DNA from: Deinococcus aerophilus
Lineage (GTDB): Bacteria > Deinococcota > Deinococci > Deinococcales > Deinococcaceae
Reading direction: 5' to 3'
Length of the DNA: 64,000 bases
Assembly: GCF_014647075.1 (NCBI RefSeq)
Contig: NZ_BMOM01000011.1
Coordinates: 1 to 64,000 of the forward strand
In this document: piece by piece, positions 42,367 through 58,869 of the stretch
Position numbering within the stretch: the first letter of the stretch is position 1
How the letters are laid out: every line of letters begins with the position of its first letter
Notes under the pieces: model-generated
What the model was told of the DNA's origin: nothing
Seen by the model: only the letters and a program-made list of their open reading frames with translations
The model's database searches: none
Made by a program: the position numbers and the translations under genes

Positions 42367-43779
42367 GTGACACCGCCGCCCACGACTGCCCCCTCCGCTC
42401 CTCCGGCCGTGCAGCCGCACGATCAGGCGGCCCTGGACCGGGCGCGCAAGCTGGCGACCGTGGGCCTGATTCTGGGGGTGTTTCTGAATGCCCTGGAGTC
42501 CAGCGTGGTCGCCAGCGCCATGCCCAGCGTGATCAGCGACCTGCGCGGCGAGGCGCTGTATGCGCTGCCGTTTGCGGCCTATCTGCTGACCAGTACCGTG
42601 TCCAGTCCACTGTGGGGCCGGGGTTCGGACATCGTCGGGCGCAAGAAGCTGTACCTCAGCGGAATGGTGCTGTTCTTGCTGGGCAGCGTGCTGTGCGGCG
42701 CGGCGCAGAGCATGGGCTGGCTGATCGGGGCGCGGGCCCTGCAGGGACTGGGGGCAGGGGCGCTGCTGTCCATCGCACTGACCATTGTGGGCGAGCTGTA
42801 CACCCTGGAACAGCGCGGGCGGGTGCAGGCGCTGTTCAGCGGCGTGTGGGGCATCAGCGGTCTGGTGGGGCCGCTGCTGGGCGGCTGGCTCACCGAGACG
42901 TGGTCGTGGCGCTGGACCTTTTTCGTATCTCTGCCCTTTGGGGTGGCCGCCTTTGTGATGGTGGCCCGGCACCTGCGCCAGTCGGGTGTGCGGCGTCAGG
43001 CACGGCTGGACTGGACCGGCGCGGCCCTGTTCACGTCGGGCAGTGCGCTGCTGATCTGGGGCCTGGAACTCCGGGTGTGGTGGGCGGTGGCGGCGGGCGT
43101 GCTGACCCTGGCCGGGGCGCTGTGGGTCGAGGGCCGCCATGCCTCCCCGCTGCTGCCTATGTCTGCGTTGCGCGAGCAGATTCCGCGTGTGGCCTTTCTG
43201 GGCAACCTGCTGGGCGGCGCGGCGTACTTCGGAGTCATCGCCTATCTGCCGCTGTATGCCCAGGGCGTGACCGGTCGGGGCGCGACGGCAGCGGGCGCCA
43301 TCCTGACCCCGGCGCTGGTCGGGTGGACGCTGGCGAGCATCCTCGCTGCCCGGCTGATGCGGCGCATTCCCCTGGCCCGCATCTCACAGTTGGGCTTTGC
43401 GGTGCTGGTCGCGGTGTTCGCCGCACTCACCTTTACCGTGCACGCGCCGCTGTGGGTCACCTCGGCGCTGGGGTTTGTGGTGGGCACCGGCATGGGCTTT
43501 TCCATGCTCTCGCTGCTGCTCTCGGCCCAGGGAGCGGCCGCGCAGGGCGAACTCGGCGCCGTGACCAGCGGCGTGCTGTTCGCGCGCCAGATGGGCGGGG
43601 CGCTGGGCGTGACGGTGATGGCCCTGATCATCGGCGAGGCGGCCATCAAGGACGGCGGCGCCGCGCTGGCCGAGGGGCTGCGCCTCGCGTACTTTCTGGC
43701 GCTGGCCCTGGTGGCGGCCGCCCTGGTGTTCACCCTGACCCTGCGGGCCCGGACAGTGGCGGCTGCAGCGGCAGACTGA
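42367..43779 (+). CDS. MFS drug exporter, DHA2/EmrB-like
   Basis: A 470-residue multidrug-type major facilitator with up to 14 TM helices. It shows [21 protein letters not shown] (DHA2 motif D1), [15 protein letters not shown] (motif A), [21 protein letters not shown] (motif C region) and [20 protein letters not shown]. Efflux of hydrophobic compounds by proton exchange is inferred. No dedicated regulator lies beside it. GTG start. Confidence 0.9.
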   Translation: MTPPPTTAPSAPPAVQPHDQAALDRARKLATVGLILGVFLNALESSVVASAMPSVISDLRGEALYALPFAAYLLTSTVSSPLWGRGSDIVGRKKLYLSGMVLFLLGSVLCGAAQSMGWLIGARALQGLGAGALLSIALTIVGELYTLEQRGRVQALFSGVWGISGLVGPLLGGWLTETWSWRWTFFVSLPFGVAAFVMVARHLRQSGVRRQARLDWTGAALFTSGSALLIWGLELRVWWAVAAGVLTLAGALWVEGRHASPLLPMSALREQIPRVAFLGNLLGGAAYFGVIAYLPLYAQGVTGRGATAAGAILTPALVGWTLASILAARLMRRIPLARISQLGFAVLVAVFAALTFTVHAPLWVTSALGFVVGTGMGFSMLSLLLSAQGAAAQGELGAVTSGVLFARQMGGALGVTVMALIIGEAAIKDGGAALAEGLRLAYFLALALVAAALVFTLTLRARTVAAAAAD

Positions 43780-43813
43780 GGTTCCACCGGACTCCATAAG
43801 CCGAATGGCGGAT

Positions 43814-43842
43814 TTGACCCACTTCTGTCTGCCGCCTATAAT
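43814..43842 (+). promoter_or_regulatory. Strong sigma-70-type promoter of the hydrolase-sdpR-sdpI operon
   Basis: TTGACC (43814-43819), 17-nt spacer, TATAAT (43837-43842). Confidence 0.85.
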
Positions 43843-43860
43843 TTCGGTAATTGGCGAAAT
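43841..43860. promoter_or_regulatory. Palindromic operator overlapping the -10 box
   Basis: ATTTCG-N8-CGAAAT, a 20-bp near-perfect palindrome (two mismatched pairs) that overlaps the last bases of TATAAT and the start site. It is well placed for repression by the ArsR/SdpR-type protein encoded in the same operon. Confidence 0.65.
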
Positions 43861-43879
43861 AATCAAACAAGGAGCGAAC

Positions 43880-44854
43880 ATGCGACTCTCACTGCTGACC
43901 CTGTCCCTGATCGTGGGCGGATTTGCCGCCGCAGCCTCTGCCCCCGTGTCCGTGGAAGTTCCCGGCCTGACCCTGCGCGGCACCCTGGAAACCCCGGACA
44001 CGCCGGCTCCCTGGCCCACCGTCCTGATCGTTGCCGGTTCGGGACCGACCGACCGGAACGGCAACAGCGCCGCCATGCCCGGTGCCAACAACAGCCTGCA
44101 GGAGCTGGCCCAGGGGCTGGCGAAACTGGGTATTGCCAGCGTGCGGTACGACAAGCGTGGCGTGGGCCAGAGCATGCCCCCGGCGGGAACCTACATGAAG
44201 GAAGAGGATCTGGTGTTCGGCGACTTTGTGAATGACGCCGCTGCGTGGCTGCGGCAGCTGAAGGCGGACGCACGGGTCCGGGGGCTGGGACTCGTGGGGC
44301 ACAGCGAGGGCGCCCTGATCGCCCTGGCCGCGGCACAGGCCGGGGAAGCCGGGGCAGTCGTGACCATCGCCGGACCGGGCGAGAATATGGCCGATGTGCT
44401 TGCCCGGCAGATCGGAGCCAATCCGGCCAACCCACCGCAACTCAGGGCCGAGGTGAACCACATCCTGGCCGAACTGCGCGCCGGACGCCGGGTGAACGAG
44501 GTCACGCCGGTCCTGGCCCCCCTGTTCCGGCCCAGCGTGCAGCCGTTTCTGATCTCGGCCTTCCGGTACGAGCCGGCCCGGCTGATCAAGACGCTGCCGG
44601 CCCCGGTGATGATCGTGCAGGGCACCAGCGACCTGCAGGTCACGCCGGAGGATGCCCGGCGGCTGGCACAGGCCCGCCCCGAAGCCCCACTGCTGCTGGT
44701 GCCCGGCATGAATCATGTGCTCAAGCAGGTGGGCGAGGACATGGCGTTGAATCAGCGGTCCTACGCGGACGCCAGCGTGCCCTTCAGCCCGGATCTGCTG
44801 CCCCCCATCGCCACCTTTCTGAAGGCCAATCTGAGCAAGCCGTCCACGCCATGA
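43880..44854 (+). CDS. Secreted S33-type alpha/beta hydrolase
   Basis: A 324-residue protein with an N-terminal signal peptide (MRLSLLTLSLIVGGFAAAAS). Its alpha/beta hydrolase domain shows VLIVAGSGPTDRNGN (oxyanion), SVRYDKRGVGQS, nucleophile Ser in LVGHSEGALIAL, Asp in VQGTSDLQVTP and His in GMNHVLKQVG. SD AAGGAG precedes the ATG. It is the first gene of an operon with an autorepressor-type ArsR regulator and SdpI homologue, hinting at an envelope or toxin-immunity role. Substrate unknown. Confidence 0.85.
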   Translation: MRLSLLTLSLIVGGFAAAASAPVSVEVPGLTLRGTLETPDTPAPWPTVLIVAGSGPTDRNGNSAAMPGANNSLQELAQGLAKLGIASVRYDKRGVGQSMPPAGTYMKEEDLVFGDFVNDAAAWLRQLKADARVRGLGLVGHSEGALIALAAAQAGEAGAVVTIAGPGENMADVLARQIGANPANPPQLRAEVNHILAELRAGRRVNEVTPVLAPLFRPSVQPFLISAFRYEPARLIKTLPAPVMIVQGTSDLQVTPEDARRLAQARPEAPLLLVPGMNHVLKQVGEDMALNQRSYADASVPFSPDLLPPIATFLKANLSKPSTP

Positions 44855-44867
44855 GCGCCGGGCACCC

Positions 44868-45191
44868 ATGAACGAGGTCTTCAAGGCTCTGGCCGATCCC
44901 ACCCGCCGCGAGATCCTGAGGGCGCTGCGCGGCGGTGAGAAGACCGCCGGCGAACTCGCCGAGCTGTTTCCGCTGACCAGGAGTACGCTCAGCGGTCACT
45001 TTGCGGTGCTGCGCGCCGCCGCCCTGGTGAGATCAGAAAAACGCGGCACCTTTCTGATCTATCGCCTGAACACCACCGTCTTTCAGGAGGTTTCGGCGGG
45101 TCTGCTGGAGCTGTTCGGCGTATCGCCGGGAGATCCACAGCCTTCCTCACCCCCCCCGTCCGTGCCGACCGACCCGGAGGAGACCCCATGA
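44868..45191 (+). CDS. ArsR/SdpR-type winged-helix repressor
   Basis: A 107-residue HTH protein: VFKALADPTRREILRALRGG, then the recognition helix region LTRSTLSGHFAVLRAAALV and the wing KRGTFLIYRLN. There are no ArsR metal cysteines, as in SdpR. It overlaps the sdpI-like gene as ATGA. By analogy with B. subtilis SdpRI, it may repress this operon and be relieved when SdpI is engaged. The likely operator is at 43841-43860. A Pro/Ser-rich tail follows residue 85. Confidence 0.88.
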   Translation: MNEVFKALADPTRREILRALRGGEKTAGELAELFPLTRSTLSGHFAVLRAAALVRSEKRGTFLIYRLNTTVFQEVSAGLLELFGVSPGDPQPSSPPPSVPTDPEETP

Positions 45192-45838
45192 ACGTCAAGG
45201 AATGGCCCACCATCCTGAGTTTTGTCCTGACCGGCGCCATCGCCGCCCTGACCTATCCGCGCCTGCCCGCCCGCGTCCCGGTGCACTGGGGGGTGGACGG
45301 TCTCCCCGACCGGTACGGCACGCCGTTCGAGGCCCTGTTTCTGCTGCCCCTGGTTCTGCTGGGCGCGGCGGCGCTGCTGTGGCTTGTGCAGCGCTCCGGA
45401 CCGGACCGGGCCAACGCCCCGGTGCTGAGAACGGCGCGGCTGGGGCTGGGGCTGCTGGCCCTGCTCGCGACCCTCTCGCGTGCCCTGGACTGGGAAACGG
45501 TGCGGGCGGTCCTGATCGGCGTAGGCCTGTTGTTCACGTTGCTGGGCAATGTCATGGGCCGCGCGCAGCCCAGCGTGTTCGTGGGCCTGCGTACTCCCTG
45601 GGTGTTCCGCAGCCGCCGGGCGTGGTTCGCCTCCCAGCGCCGCTCGGCCGTGTGGCTGACCGGTCTCGGCGTGGTCCTGGCTGGGGTGAGTGCCGCCGCA
45701 CCGCTGGACTGGCTATTCCCGTGGGTGGTCCCGGTGGGCCTGCTCACGGCCCTGGTCGGGATGGGCGCGTGGCTGACCTATGCCTCCTACCTCGACTGGA
45801 AGCGTGATCCCTCGCCCGAGCCCGCACTCAAATCCTGA
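45188..45838 (+). CDS. SdpI/DUF1648 family membrane protein
   Basis: A 216-residue protein with about six TM helices. The N-terminal DUF1648 segment contains PARVPVHWGVDGLPDRYGTP. The C-terminal SdpI part contains NVMGRAQPSVFVGLRTPWVFRS with the W/T residues of the family. In B. subtilis, SdpI gives immunity to the SDP cannibalism toxin and sequesters SdpR. Here it may sense an envelope-active peptide. No sdpABC toxin genes are nearby. Confidence 0.85.
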   Translation: MNVKEWPTILSFVLTGAIAALTYPRLPARVPVHWGVDGLPDRYGTPFEALFLLPLVLLGAAALLWLVQRSGPDRANAPVLRTARLGLGLLALLATLSRALDWETVRAVLIGVGLLFTLLGNVMGRAQPSVFVGLRTPWVFRSRRAWFASQRRSAVWLTGLGVVLAGVSAAAPLDWLFPWVVPVGLLTALVGMGAWLTYASYLDWKRDPSPEPALKS

Positions 45839-46007
45839 CGTCCGGACGCGGTGCTTTTCGGCCTGCTGTGGCATGTTCCGCGCGCTGGACCGTGTAGCAG
45901 CACAGGGAAGACGAGAGCGGGTGGCCGACGTGGTCGCCCTCGCCTGGAGCGGTCCCGGCCCGCCGACCTGAACGCCCGAACTCCAGGTGAGAGGAGTTGC
46001 AGTTTCC
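45839..46007. other. Intergenic region after sdpI
   Basis: No supportable gene; short frames only. It leads into the promoter/operator of the 46098 gene. Confidence 0.4.
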
Positions 46008-46036
46008 TTGACGCCCCCGGGGAAAACAGATAGATT
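46008..46036 (+). promoter_or_regulatory. Promoter of the 46098 membrane-protein gene
   Basis: TTGACG (46008-46013), 17-nt spacer, TAGATT (46031-46036). Confidence 0.65.
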
Positions 46037-46048
46037 GGCTTCTGAGCT

Positions 46049-46065
46049 TACCTACCGGTCAGTCA
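46049..46065. promoter_or_regulatory. TetR-type operator candidate
   Basis: TACCTACCGGTCAGTCA, a near-palindrome around CCGG just downstream of the predicted start site. It resembles the consensus I recall for Thermus PfmR/FadR-like TetR regulators (TACCGACCNGTNGGTN), with two differences. The regulator is not in this window. Confidence 0.5.
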
Positions 46066-46097
46066 ATCCCTAGCCTCTTTCCAGGAAGTTCTGAACC

Positions 46098-46532
46098 ATG
46101 GACGAAATCGTCATCTCGCCTGCCCTTCACAACGCTGTCGGCGGCCTTGTCGTGCTGGCCGCCGTGCTTACCGTCGCCTTGAACTGGCATGGCCTCGTTA
46201 CCCTCAAGACCGCGGGTGGTCCAGATTCACCCCGCAACCCCTCGCTGGGCGGCTGGCAGAACGAGGCGCTGATCGCCTTTCAGATCGCGCTGATGGTTCA
46301 GGCGCTGATCGGCATCAAACTGCTGGACCAGGGCCTGGGCACCGTGCAGAGATACGTGCATTACCTGGGCGGTCTGGGGTCGCTGGGGCTGGTCATGCTG
46401 TATTACTGGCTGCCCCAGCGCGGGGTCCGGGACGGCGCGCTCAAGGTGCTGGGGCTCACGGTGGCCTCGCTGGCCTTCGTGCTGCTGACCTTCTTCGTCG
46501 GTGGCCTGTACGCACGCGGCGGCCTGAGCTAA
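46098..46532 (+). CDS. Four-TM membrane protein of unknown function (paralogue of 47543)
   Basis: A 144-residue protein with four hydrophobic segments. It shows conserved-looking histidines (LHNAVGG near residue 10, WHGL near 30, RYVHYLGGLGSLG near 88). Length, topology and the LHN and H-LG positions match the protein at 47543, so the two are probably distant paralogues. Histidines in or near helices could bind haem (cytochrome-b-like), but this is speculative. SD AGGAAG; likely under the TACCTACCGGTCAGTCA site. Confidence 0.75.
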   Translation: MDEIVISPALHNAVGGLVVLAAVLTVALNWHGLVTLKTAGGPDSPRNPSLGGWQNEALIAFQIALMVQALIGIKLLDQGLGTVQRYVHYLGGLGSLGLVMLYYWLPQRGVRDGALKVLGLTVASLAFVLLTFFVGGLYARGGLS

Positions 46533-46564
46533 ACCGGGGGGTGGGGGCAGGGGTCACGCTCCCG

Positions 46565-46570
46565 TATCCT
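46565..46570 (+). promoter_or_regulatory. -10 box of purU (leaderless)
   Basis: TATCCT ends 7 nt before the ATG at 46578. Confidence 0.4.
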
Positions 46571-46577
46571 GCACCCC

Positions 46578-47465
46578 ATGACGGCCCCGGCCCCCTCCAC
46601 ACTCGATCCCCTGAACACCGCCACCCTGACCATCACCTGTCCGGACCGGGGCGGCATCGTGGCCTCGGTGTCACAGTTTCTGCACAACCACGGCGCGAAC
46701 ATCATCCACAGCGACCAGCACAGCACCGATCCCGCAGGCGGCACCTTCTTCATGCGTATGGAGTTTCACCTCGCCGAGCTGGACCTGGCGCGCGACGGCT
46801 TCACGCGGGCCTTCTCCTCGGTGGTGGCGCGCCCCTTCGAGATGGACTGGCAGCTCAGCTACCGCGCCGAGCCCAAGCGCATGGCGGTTCTGGTCAGCCG
46901 TTACGACCACTGTTTTCTGGACCTGCTGTGGCGCAAACGCCGCGGCGAGCTGAACGTCACGATTCCGCTGGTCATCAGCAACCACGAGGACCTGCGCCGG
47001 GACGCCGAGATGTTCGACATCCCCTTTCACGTTGTGCCGGTGGGCAAGGACCACAAGGCCGAGGCCGAGGCCGAACAGGTCCGGCTGCTGCGGGAGGCCG
47101 ACGCGGACTTCGTCGTGCTGGCCCGCTACATGCAGATTCTGTCGGGCGACTTCCTGAGCGGCTTCGGGCGGCCCGTGATCAACATCCACCACAGCTTTCT
47201 GCCCGCCTTCGTGGGCGCGAACCCCTACCGCGCGGCCTTTAACCGGGGCGTCAAGCTGATCGGCGCGACCAGCCATTACGTGACCGAGGAGCTCGACGCC
47301 GGCCCGATCATTGCCCAGGACGTGATTCCGGTGACCCACCGGGAAACGCCCGATACCCTGATGCGACTGGGCCGCGACGTGGAGCGGCAGGTACTCGCCC
47401 GCGCAGTCAAGGCCCACGTCGAGGACCGCGTGCTGGTCCACGGCAACAAGACCGTGGTGTTCTGA
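46578..47465 (+). CDS. purU: Formyltetrahydrofolate deformylase
   Basis: A 295-residue enzyme that hydrolyses 10-formyl-THF to formate and THF, supplying formate for PurT and balancing one-carbon pools. An N-terminal ACT domain ([20 protein letters not shown]) is followed by a formyltransferase-like domain with [33 protein letters not shown] and the catalytic Asp in ELDAGPII. Length is typical. It is flanked by two related 4-TM proteins. Confidence 0.95.
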   Translation: MTAPAPSTLDPLNTATLTITCPDRGGIVASVSQFLHNHGANIIHSDQHSTDPAGGTFFMRMEFHLAELDLARDGFTRAFSSVVARPFEMDWQLSYRAEPKRMAVLVSRYDHCFLDLLWRKRRGELNVTIPLVISNHEDLRRDAEMFDIPFHVVPVGKDHKAEAEAEQVRLLREADADFVVLARYMQILSGDFLSGFGRPVINIHHSFLPAFVGANPYRAAFNRGVKLIGATSHYVTEELDAGPIIAQDVIPVTHRETPDTLMRLGRDVERQVLARAVKAHVEDRVLVHGNKTVVF

Positions 47466-47542
47466 TACTGCGCCGTTTTTATCCGCGCCCGCCCGCGCCG
47501 CTCTGAACCTGTTCCGTTCCGCTGCCCCTGGAGGCCTTCACG

Positions 47543-47986
47543 ATGACTGTTCTTTACACGATCCTGCTGACCCTGCACAACCTCAACCGCTGGCTGGTGC
47601 TGCTGACCGGTCTGTGGACCCTGCTGCGCTCTGTTCCTGGCCTGACCACCGGCCGCGCCTTCAAACCCGCCGACCGGCGTCCGGTGGTGGCGTTCGCGGG
47701 CACAGTGCACCTGCAACTGGTGCTGGGCCTGCTGCTGTTTGCCCTTCTGGGCATGCAGAACATTCCGGTGTTCGCGGGGGCGCCGCGCCCCAGCTTTCAG
47801 TGGGAACACCTGGGGCTGGGCGTGCTGGCCGCCGTGTTCGCCACCCTTGCCACTGCCCTGAGCAAGCGCGCCACCACTCACCATGCTCGATTCCGCAGCA
47901 TGGCCCTCTGGACGGCCCTGAGCCTGCTGACGGCGCTGGTCGGCATTCCGTGGTGGCGGCCCCTGCTGCGCTTTTTCAACCTGTAG
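47543..47986 (+). CDS. Four-TM membrane protein of unknown function (paralogue of 46098)
   Basis: A 147-residue protein with four hydrophobic segments and histidines in LHNLNRWLVLL (near residue 11), TVHLQLVLGLLLF (near 57) and WEHLGLGVLAAV (near 90). It ends in WWRPLLRFFNL. The pattern parallels the 46098 protein. No SD stronger than TGGAGG 12 nt upstream. Function unknown; a haem or quinone role is only a guess. Confidence 0.78.
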   Translation: MTVLYTILLTLHNLNRWLVLLTGLWTLLRSVPGLTTGRAFKPADRRPVVAFAGTVHLQLVLGLLLFALLGMQNIPVFAGAPRPSFQWEHLGLGVLAAVFATLATALSKRATTHHARFRSMALWTALSLLTALVGIPWWRPLLRFFNL

Positions 47987-48004
47987 CTTCAACGGAGCGG
48001 CGGT

Positions 48005-49117
48005 TCAGGCCAGGGCCACCCCGGAGCCGCTCCAACTGGCCTGCTCAAAACGCCGGTTCAGGTTGATTCGCTGCCCGAAGGAATGTGGAGGCGCGAGGTG
48101 AAAGCCCAGGTGTGCGTACCGGCGGGCCAACCCCAGCAGGTACTCGGCCTGGGTGACGCTCGCGGCCCCCACCGAGAAATGCCCCTGTTGCCCGGTCAGG
48201 CCCAGAAGCAGGGTTTCAGCCAGGGCGGCAGACAGCAGACCCGTGGGCCACCCGCCGCCCCGGCGCCGTACCCCCGGCGCGCTGACCAGGCCGCCGTCCA
48301 CCACGCGCACGTCGGGGCGGGTAAGCAGCAGCTCGGGCCGGGTCAGGCGGGGCTGTGCCGCGTCCAGCACGATGGCTCCGGGCTTCAGGTGTGCCCGGAG
48401 GAACCCGTCTTCCAGCGGCGTTGCATTGTCCGGGCCGAGCAGCACCACCAGATCTGCTGCGCCGAGGCGCGTCAGGTCCGGAGTGATCTCGGTCCGGGAC
48501 GCTTCCAGATCGGCGGGCAGGGTGCGCCGCCGGTCCTCGTCCGGCTCCAGAAGCAGCAGCGGTCCGGCGCTGCGCCGCGCGAGCAGGCCGGTCAGGCTGC
48601 GGCCCAGGCCGGTGCCGGCGTCCACCACAGCCACCCGGCAGCCCACGGGGCACAGACCCAGCAACCGCTGCACCCCCTGAAACAGCATCGCCGCCGTGAA
48701 GGCGTGTCCGTTGGTCAGGCCAATGTCCCGGCGGTGCTGCAGGACGCGGCCGTCGTCGGTGGCCGTGGCGATCAGCCCGCCCAGCCCCACCGTCTGCGCC
48801 CCCAGGTCCCGCGCCTGGGTCACGGCGTGGTCAATGGCGTGGCGCGCCCGCGCGCTGCCGGTCAGCAGTTCGGCGGGAGCCACGGGGACCGTGATCAGCC
48901 AGCCGGCAGGGTGCTGCGGCCCGTCCTCGCAGCGCAGCACCCCGCTGACCACCCCAGGCAGGCTGAAACGGCGCATGACGCCGTGATACACCGCGTTGGG
49001 CACCCAGCTCAGCGGGCGGCACACCTCGCCGAGTTCGCGCGCCACGTCCGCGCGGGGAGGCACCAGCAGGGCCACCGGATGCTGGCCCCGTCCCCCTGTT
49101 CTCCTGACCCTGTTCAT
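48005..49117 (-). CDS. NAD(P)-binding dehydrogenase-like protein resembling acyl-ACP reductase (COG5322)
   Basis: A 370-residue protein with a central Rossmann segment VAVVDAGTGLGRSLTGLLAR. The flanking pattern (GAQTVGLGGLIATAT; GLTNGHAFTAAMLFQGVQRLLG; late VVDGGLVSAPGV and AETLLL) recalls cyanobacterial long-chain acyl-ACP reductase and other predicted amino-acid dehydrogenases of COG5322. The thioester cysteine expected after the GGxV segment is not seen, so fatty-aldehyde formation is doubtful. ATG at 49117 chosen. Downstream of and co-directional with the quinone oxidoreductase. Function uncertain. Confidence 0.5.
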   Translation of the reverse strand: MNRVRRTGGRGQHPVALLVPPRADVARELGEVCRPLSWVPNAVYHGVMRRFSLPGVVSGVLRCEDGPQHPAGWLITVPVAPAELLTGSARARHAIDHAVTQARDLGAQTVGLGGLIATATDDGRVLQHRRDIGLTNGHAFTAAMLFQGVQRLLGLCPVGCRVAVVDAGTGLGRSLTGLLARRSAGPLLLLEPDEDRRRTLPADLEASRTEITPDLTRLGAADLVVLLGPDNATPLEDGFLRAHLKPGAIVLDAAQPRLTRPELLLTRPDVRVVDGGLVSAPGVRRRGGGWPTGLLSAALAETLLLGLTGQQGHFSVGAASVTQAEYLLGLARRYAHLGFHLAPPHSFGQRINLNRRFEQASWSGSGVALA

Positions 49118-49222
49118 GTCCGTACTGTGTACGGGCACCCGTGATCAAAGCGTGATCGCCTGTGGAGGCGTGCGGCCCCGGCGCTGTGCGGGGCGGCGGC
49201 GGCCGGCTGGACTGCCCGCCGG

Positions 49223-50218
49223 TCAGGTCAGGCGCTGCGGCTCGATGACCACCTTGCCCGTGGTTTTGCGGTCCAGGATGTCCTGGAAGGCGCGGGCGCT
49301 GTCACTCAGCGCGTACGTCGGCCCCACATGGGGCGTGACCTGACCGCTGGCGACCAGCGGGGTCAGGGCCTGGGCCGCCGCCGCCGTCGCCTCGCGGTCG
49401 GTCATCAGGCTGGTCAGCCACAGGCCCGTGACCGTGAGGTTGCGCTTCATGAGGTCCACCGGGCGCAGGTGAGCCTGTTCACGGCTCGCGTTGCCGATCA
49501 CGATGACGCGGCCCTGTGCGGCGGCCATGTCCAGGCTTTCCTGAAAGCGCGGTCCGCCCACGACTTCCAGAATCAGGGGTACGCCCCCGCCTCCGGCCGC
49601 GTCGCGCACCTTTTGCACTCGCTCCGGGTCGTCCTGCAGCAGGGTCACATCGGCGCCGAGGTCACGGGCGAGCTGCAGCTTCTCCTCGGTGCTCGCCATG
49701 GCTATGACCTGCATGCCCAGCGCCTTGGCAAGCTGGATGCTCGCGGTGCCCAGCGCGCCCGCTGCCGCCTGAACCAGCACCCACTCGCCGGGCTGCCCGC
49801 GTCCCAGCGTTTTCAAGCCGTGGTAGGCCGTGAAATACGACACTGGAAACGCGGCGGCCTGCGCGCCCGTGAAGTTCTCGGGCACTGGAATCACGGCGGC
49901 GGCCTTCGCCACCGCATATTTTGCGAGGGCTCCGCTGCCGCCCAGGCAGGCCACCCGCTGCCCGACCGTCACGTTCGTGACCTCTTCGCCCAGCGACTCC
50001 ACGATGCCGGCAAATTCCATGCCCGGCGTGTACGGCACGCGCGTGCGCGTCAGGTACTCGCCTGCCACCGCCAGCACGTCGGCAAAGTTGATGCCCACCG
50101 CCTCGACCTTGATGCGGATCTCCCCGGGACCGGCCACCGGCACGGGAATATCACGGAGTTCCATCACGTCGGGGGGACCCAGGCGTTCAACCACCACCGC
50201 TGTCATCTGTTCGCTCAT
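49223..50218 (-). CDS. Zinc-independent quinone oxidoreductase (MDR family)
   Basis: A 331-residue medium-chain reductase of the quinone-oxidoreductase branch. It has the GroES-like N-half (MELRDIPVPVAGPGEIRIKVEAVGINFADVL), a TPGMEFAGIVES segment, and the NADPH Rossmann motif WVLVQAAAGALGTASIQLAKALG. Zinc-ligand cysteines are absent. It reduces quinones or enones with NADPH. The ATG at 50218 lies 6 nt after a TATGCT -10 box. It is divergent from the second fad operon. Confidence 0.9.
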   Translation of the reverse strand: MSEQMTAVVVERLGPPDVMELRDIPVPVAGPGEIRIKVEAVGINFADVLAVAGEYLTRTRVPYTPGMEFAGIVESLGEEVTNVTVGQRVACLGGSGALAKYAVAKAAAVIPVPENFTGAQAAAFPVSYFTAYHGLKTLGRGQPGEWVLVQAAAGALGTASIQLAKALGMQVIAMASTEEKLQLARDLGADVTLLQDDPERVQKVRDAAGGGGVPLILEVVGGPRFQESLDMAAAQGRVIVIGNASREQAHLRPVDLMKRNLTVTGLWLTSLMTDREATAAAAQALTPLVASGQVTPHVGPTYALSDSARAFQDILDRKTTGKVVIEPQRLT

Positions 50219-50224
50219 TGAGGC

Positions 50225-50230
50225 AGCATA
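50225..50230 (-). promoter_or_regulatory. -10 box of the quinone oxidoreductase (leaderless)
   Basis: TATGCT on the minus strand, 6 nt before the ATG at 50218. Confidence 0.5.
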
Positions 50231-50250
50231 GCCGAGTGTCCCCCACAAAG

Positions 50251-50282
50251 TGAACGCGCACGTCAACTATGAACGTCCACGT
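50251..50282. promoter_or_regulatory. Direct repeat TGAACG-N2-CACGT x2 in the fadB divergent region
   Basis: TGAACGCGCACGT (50251-50263) and TGAACGTCCACGT (50270-50282), 19 bp apart, between the quinone oxidoreductase and fadB. A TTGACC at 50285 follows. Candidate operator for the divergent pair. Confidence 0.45.
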
Positions 50283-50353
50283 ATTTGACCGCAGGCGGAC
50301 GGCGTGGAAGCATGCGGGCCTCAGCAGAACGCACAACTCAAGGAGGTTCCACC

Positions 50354-52438
<2,085 letters not shown>

Positions 52439-52450
52439 GCTCTTTTCGGG

Positions 52451-52487
52451 GGACCTGTTCCCGCCCTGGCGTCTTGCGGGCAGGTCC
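52451..52487 (+). repeat. Hairpin between fadB and fadA
   Basis: GGACCTG-TT-CCCGC pairs with GCGGG-CAGGTCC. No U-tract. It may be an intercistronic processing or stability hairpin. Confidence 0.5.
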
Positions 52488-52586
52488 TGTGAAAGAGGAC
52501 CATGAAGTATCGTCCTGGAATCAGCGCACCGTTTCCCTGCAGGGAAAAAGCACCCCACACCGCTCAACCTCAACCAAGGAGTTCTT

Positions 52587-53768
<1,182 letters not shown>

Positions 53769-53784
53769 CCGCCGGAGGAAGGGT

Positions 53785-53821
53785 CGGGCTGCGAAAGGAC
53801 TTTCCTGGGTCCCGCAGCCCG
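53785..53821 (+). terminator. Terminator-like hairpin after the thiolase
   Basis: CGGGCTGCG (53785-53793) pairs with CGCAGCCCG (53813-53821). Weak T-tract (ATTCTGTT). Confidence 0.55.
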
Positions 53822-53869
53822 CATTCTGTTCATGCCGGTTCACCCCGATAATTTCCTGGAGGTTCTGCG

Positions 53870-54826
<957 letters not shown>

Positions 54827-54851
54827 AGTCCGGCGCGGTGGCCGACCGGGG

Positions 54852-56297
<1,446 letters not shown>

Positions 56298-56304
56298 GAT
56301 TGCC

Positions 56305-56310
56305 ATGTTA
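56305..56310 (-). promoter_or_regulatory. -10 box of the amylase gene (leaderless)
   Basis: TAACAT on the minus strand, 7 nt before the ATG at 56297. It overlaps the alternative ATG at 56306. Confidence 0.4.
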
Positions 56311-56334
56311 CCCGGCCAGCGGGGACAGGAGGCC

Positions 56335-58809
<2,475 letters not shown>

Positions 58810-58869
58810 GGTTTGCCCCTGATTGTCTTCACGAGAAGGTGTGACGGATCGGCGGGAGGTGCGGTGGGG

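Noticed and set aside
48005..49117. Methyltransferase
   Set aside because: The G-x-G-x-G segment first suggested a SAM fold, but the surrounding motif order fits a NAD(P)-binding dehydrogenase better.
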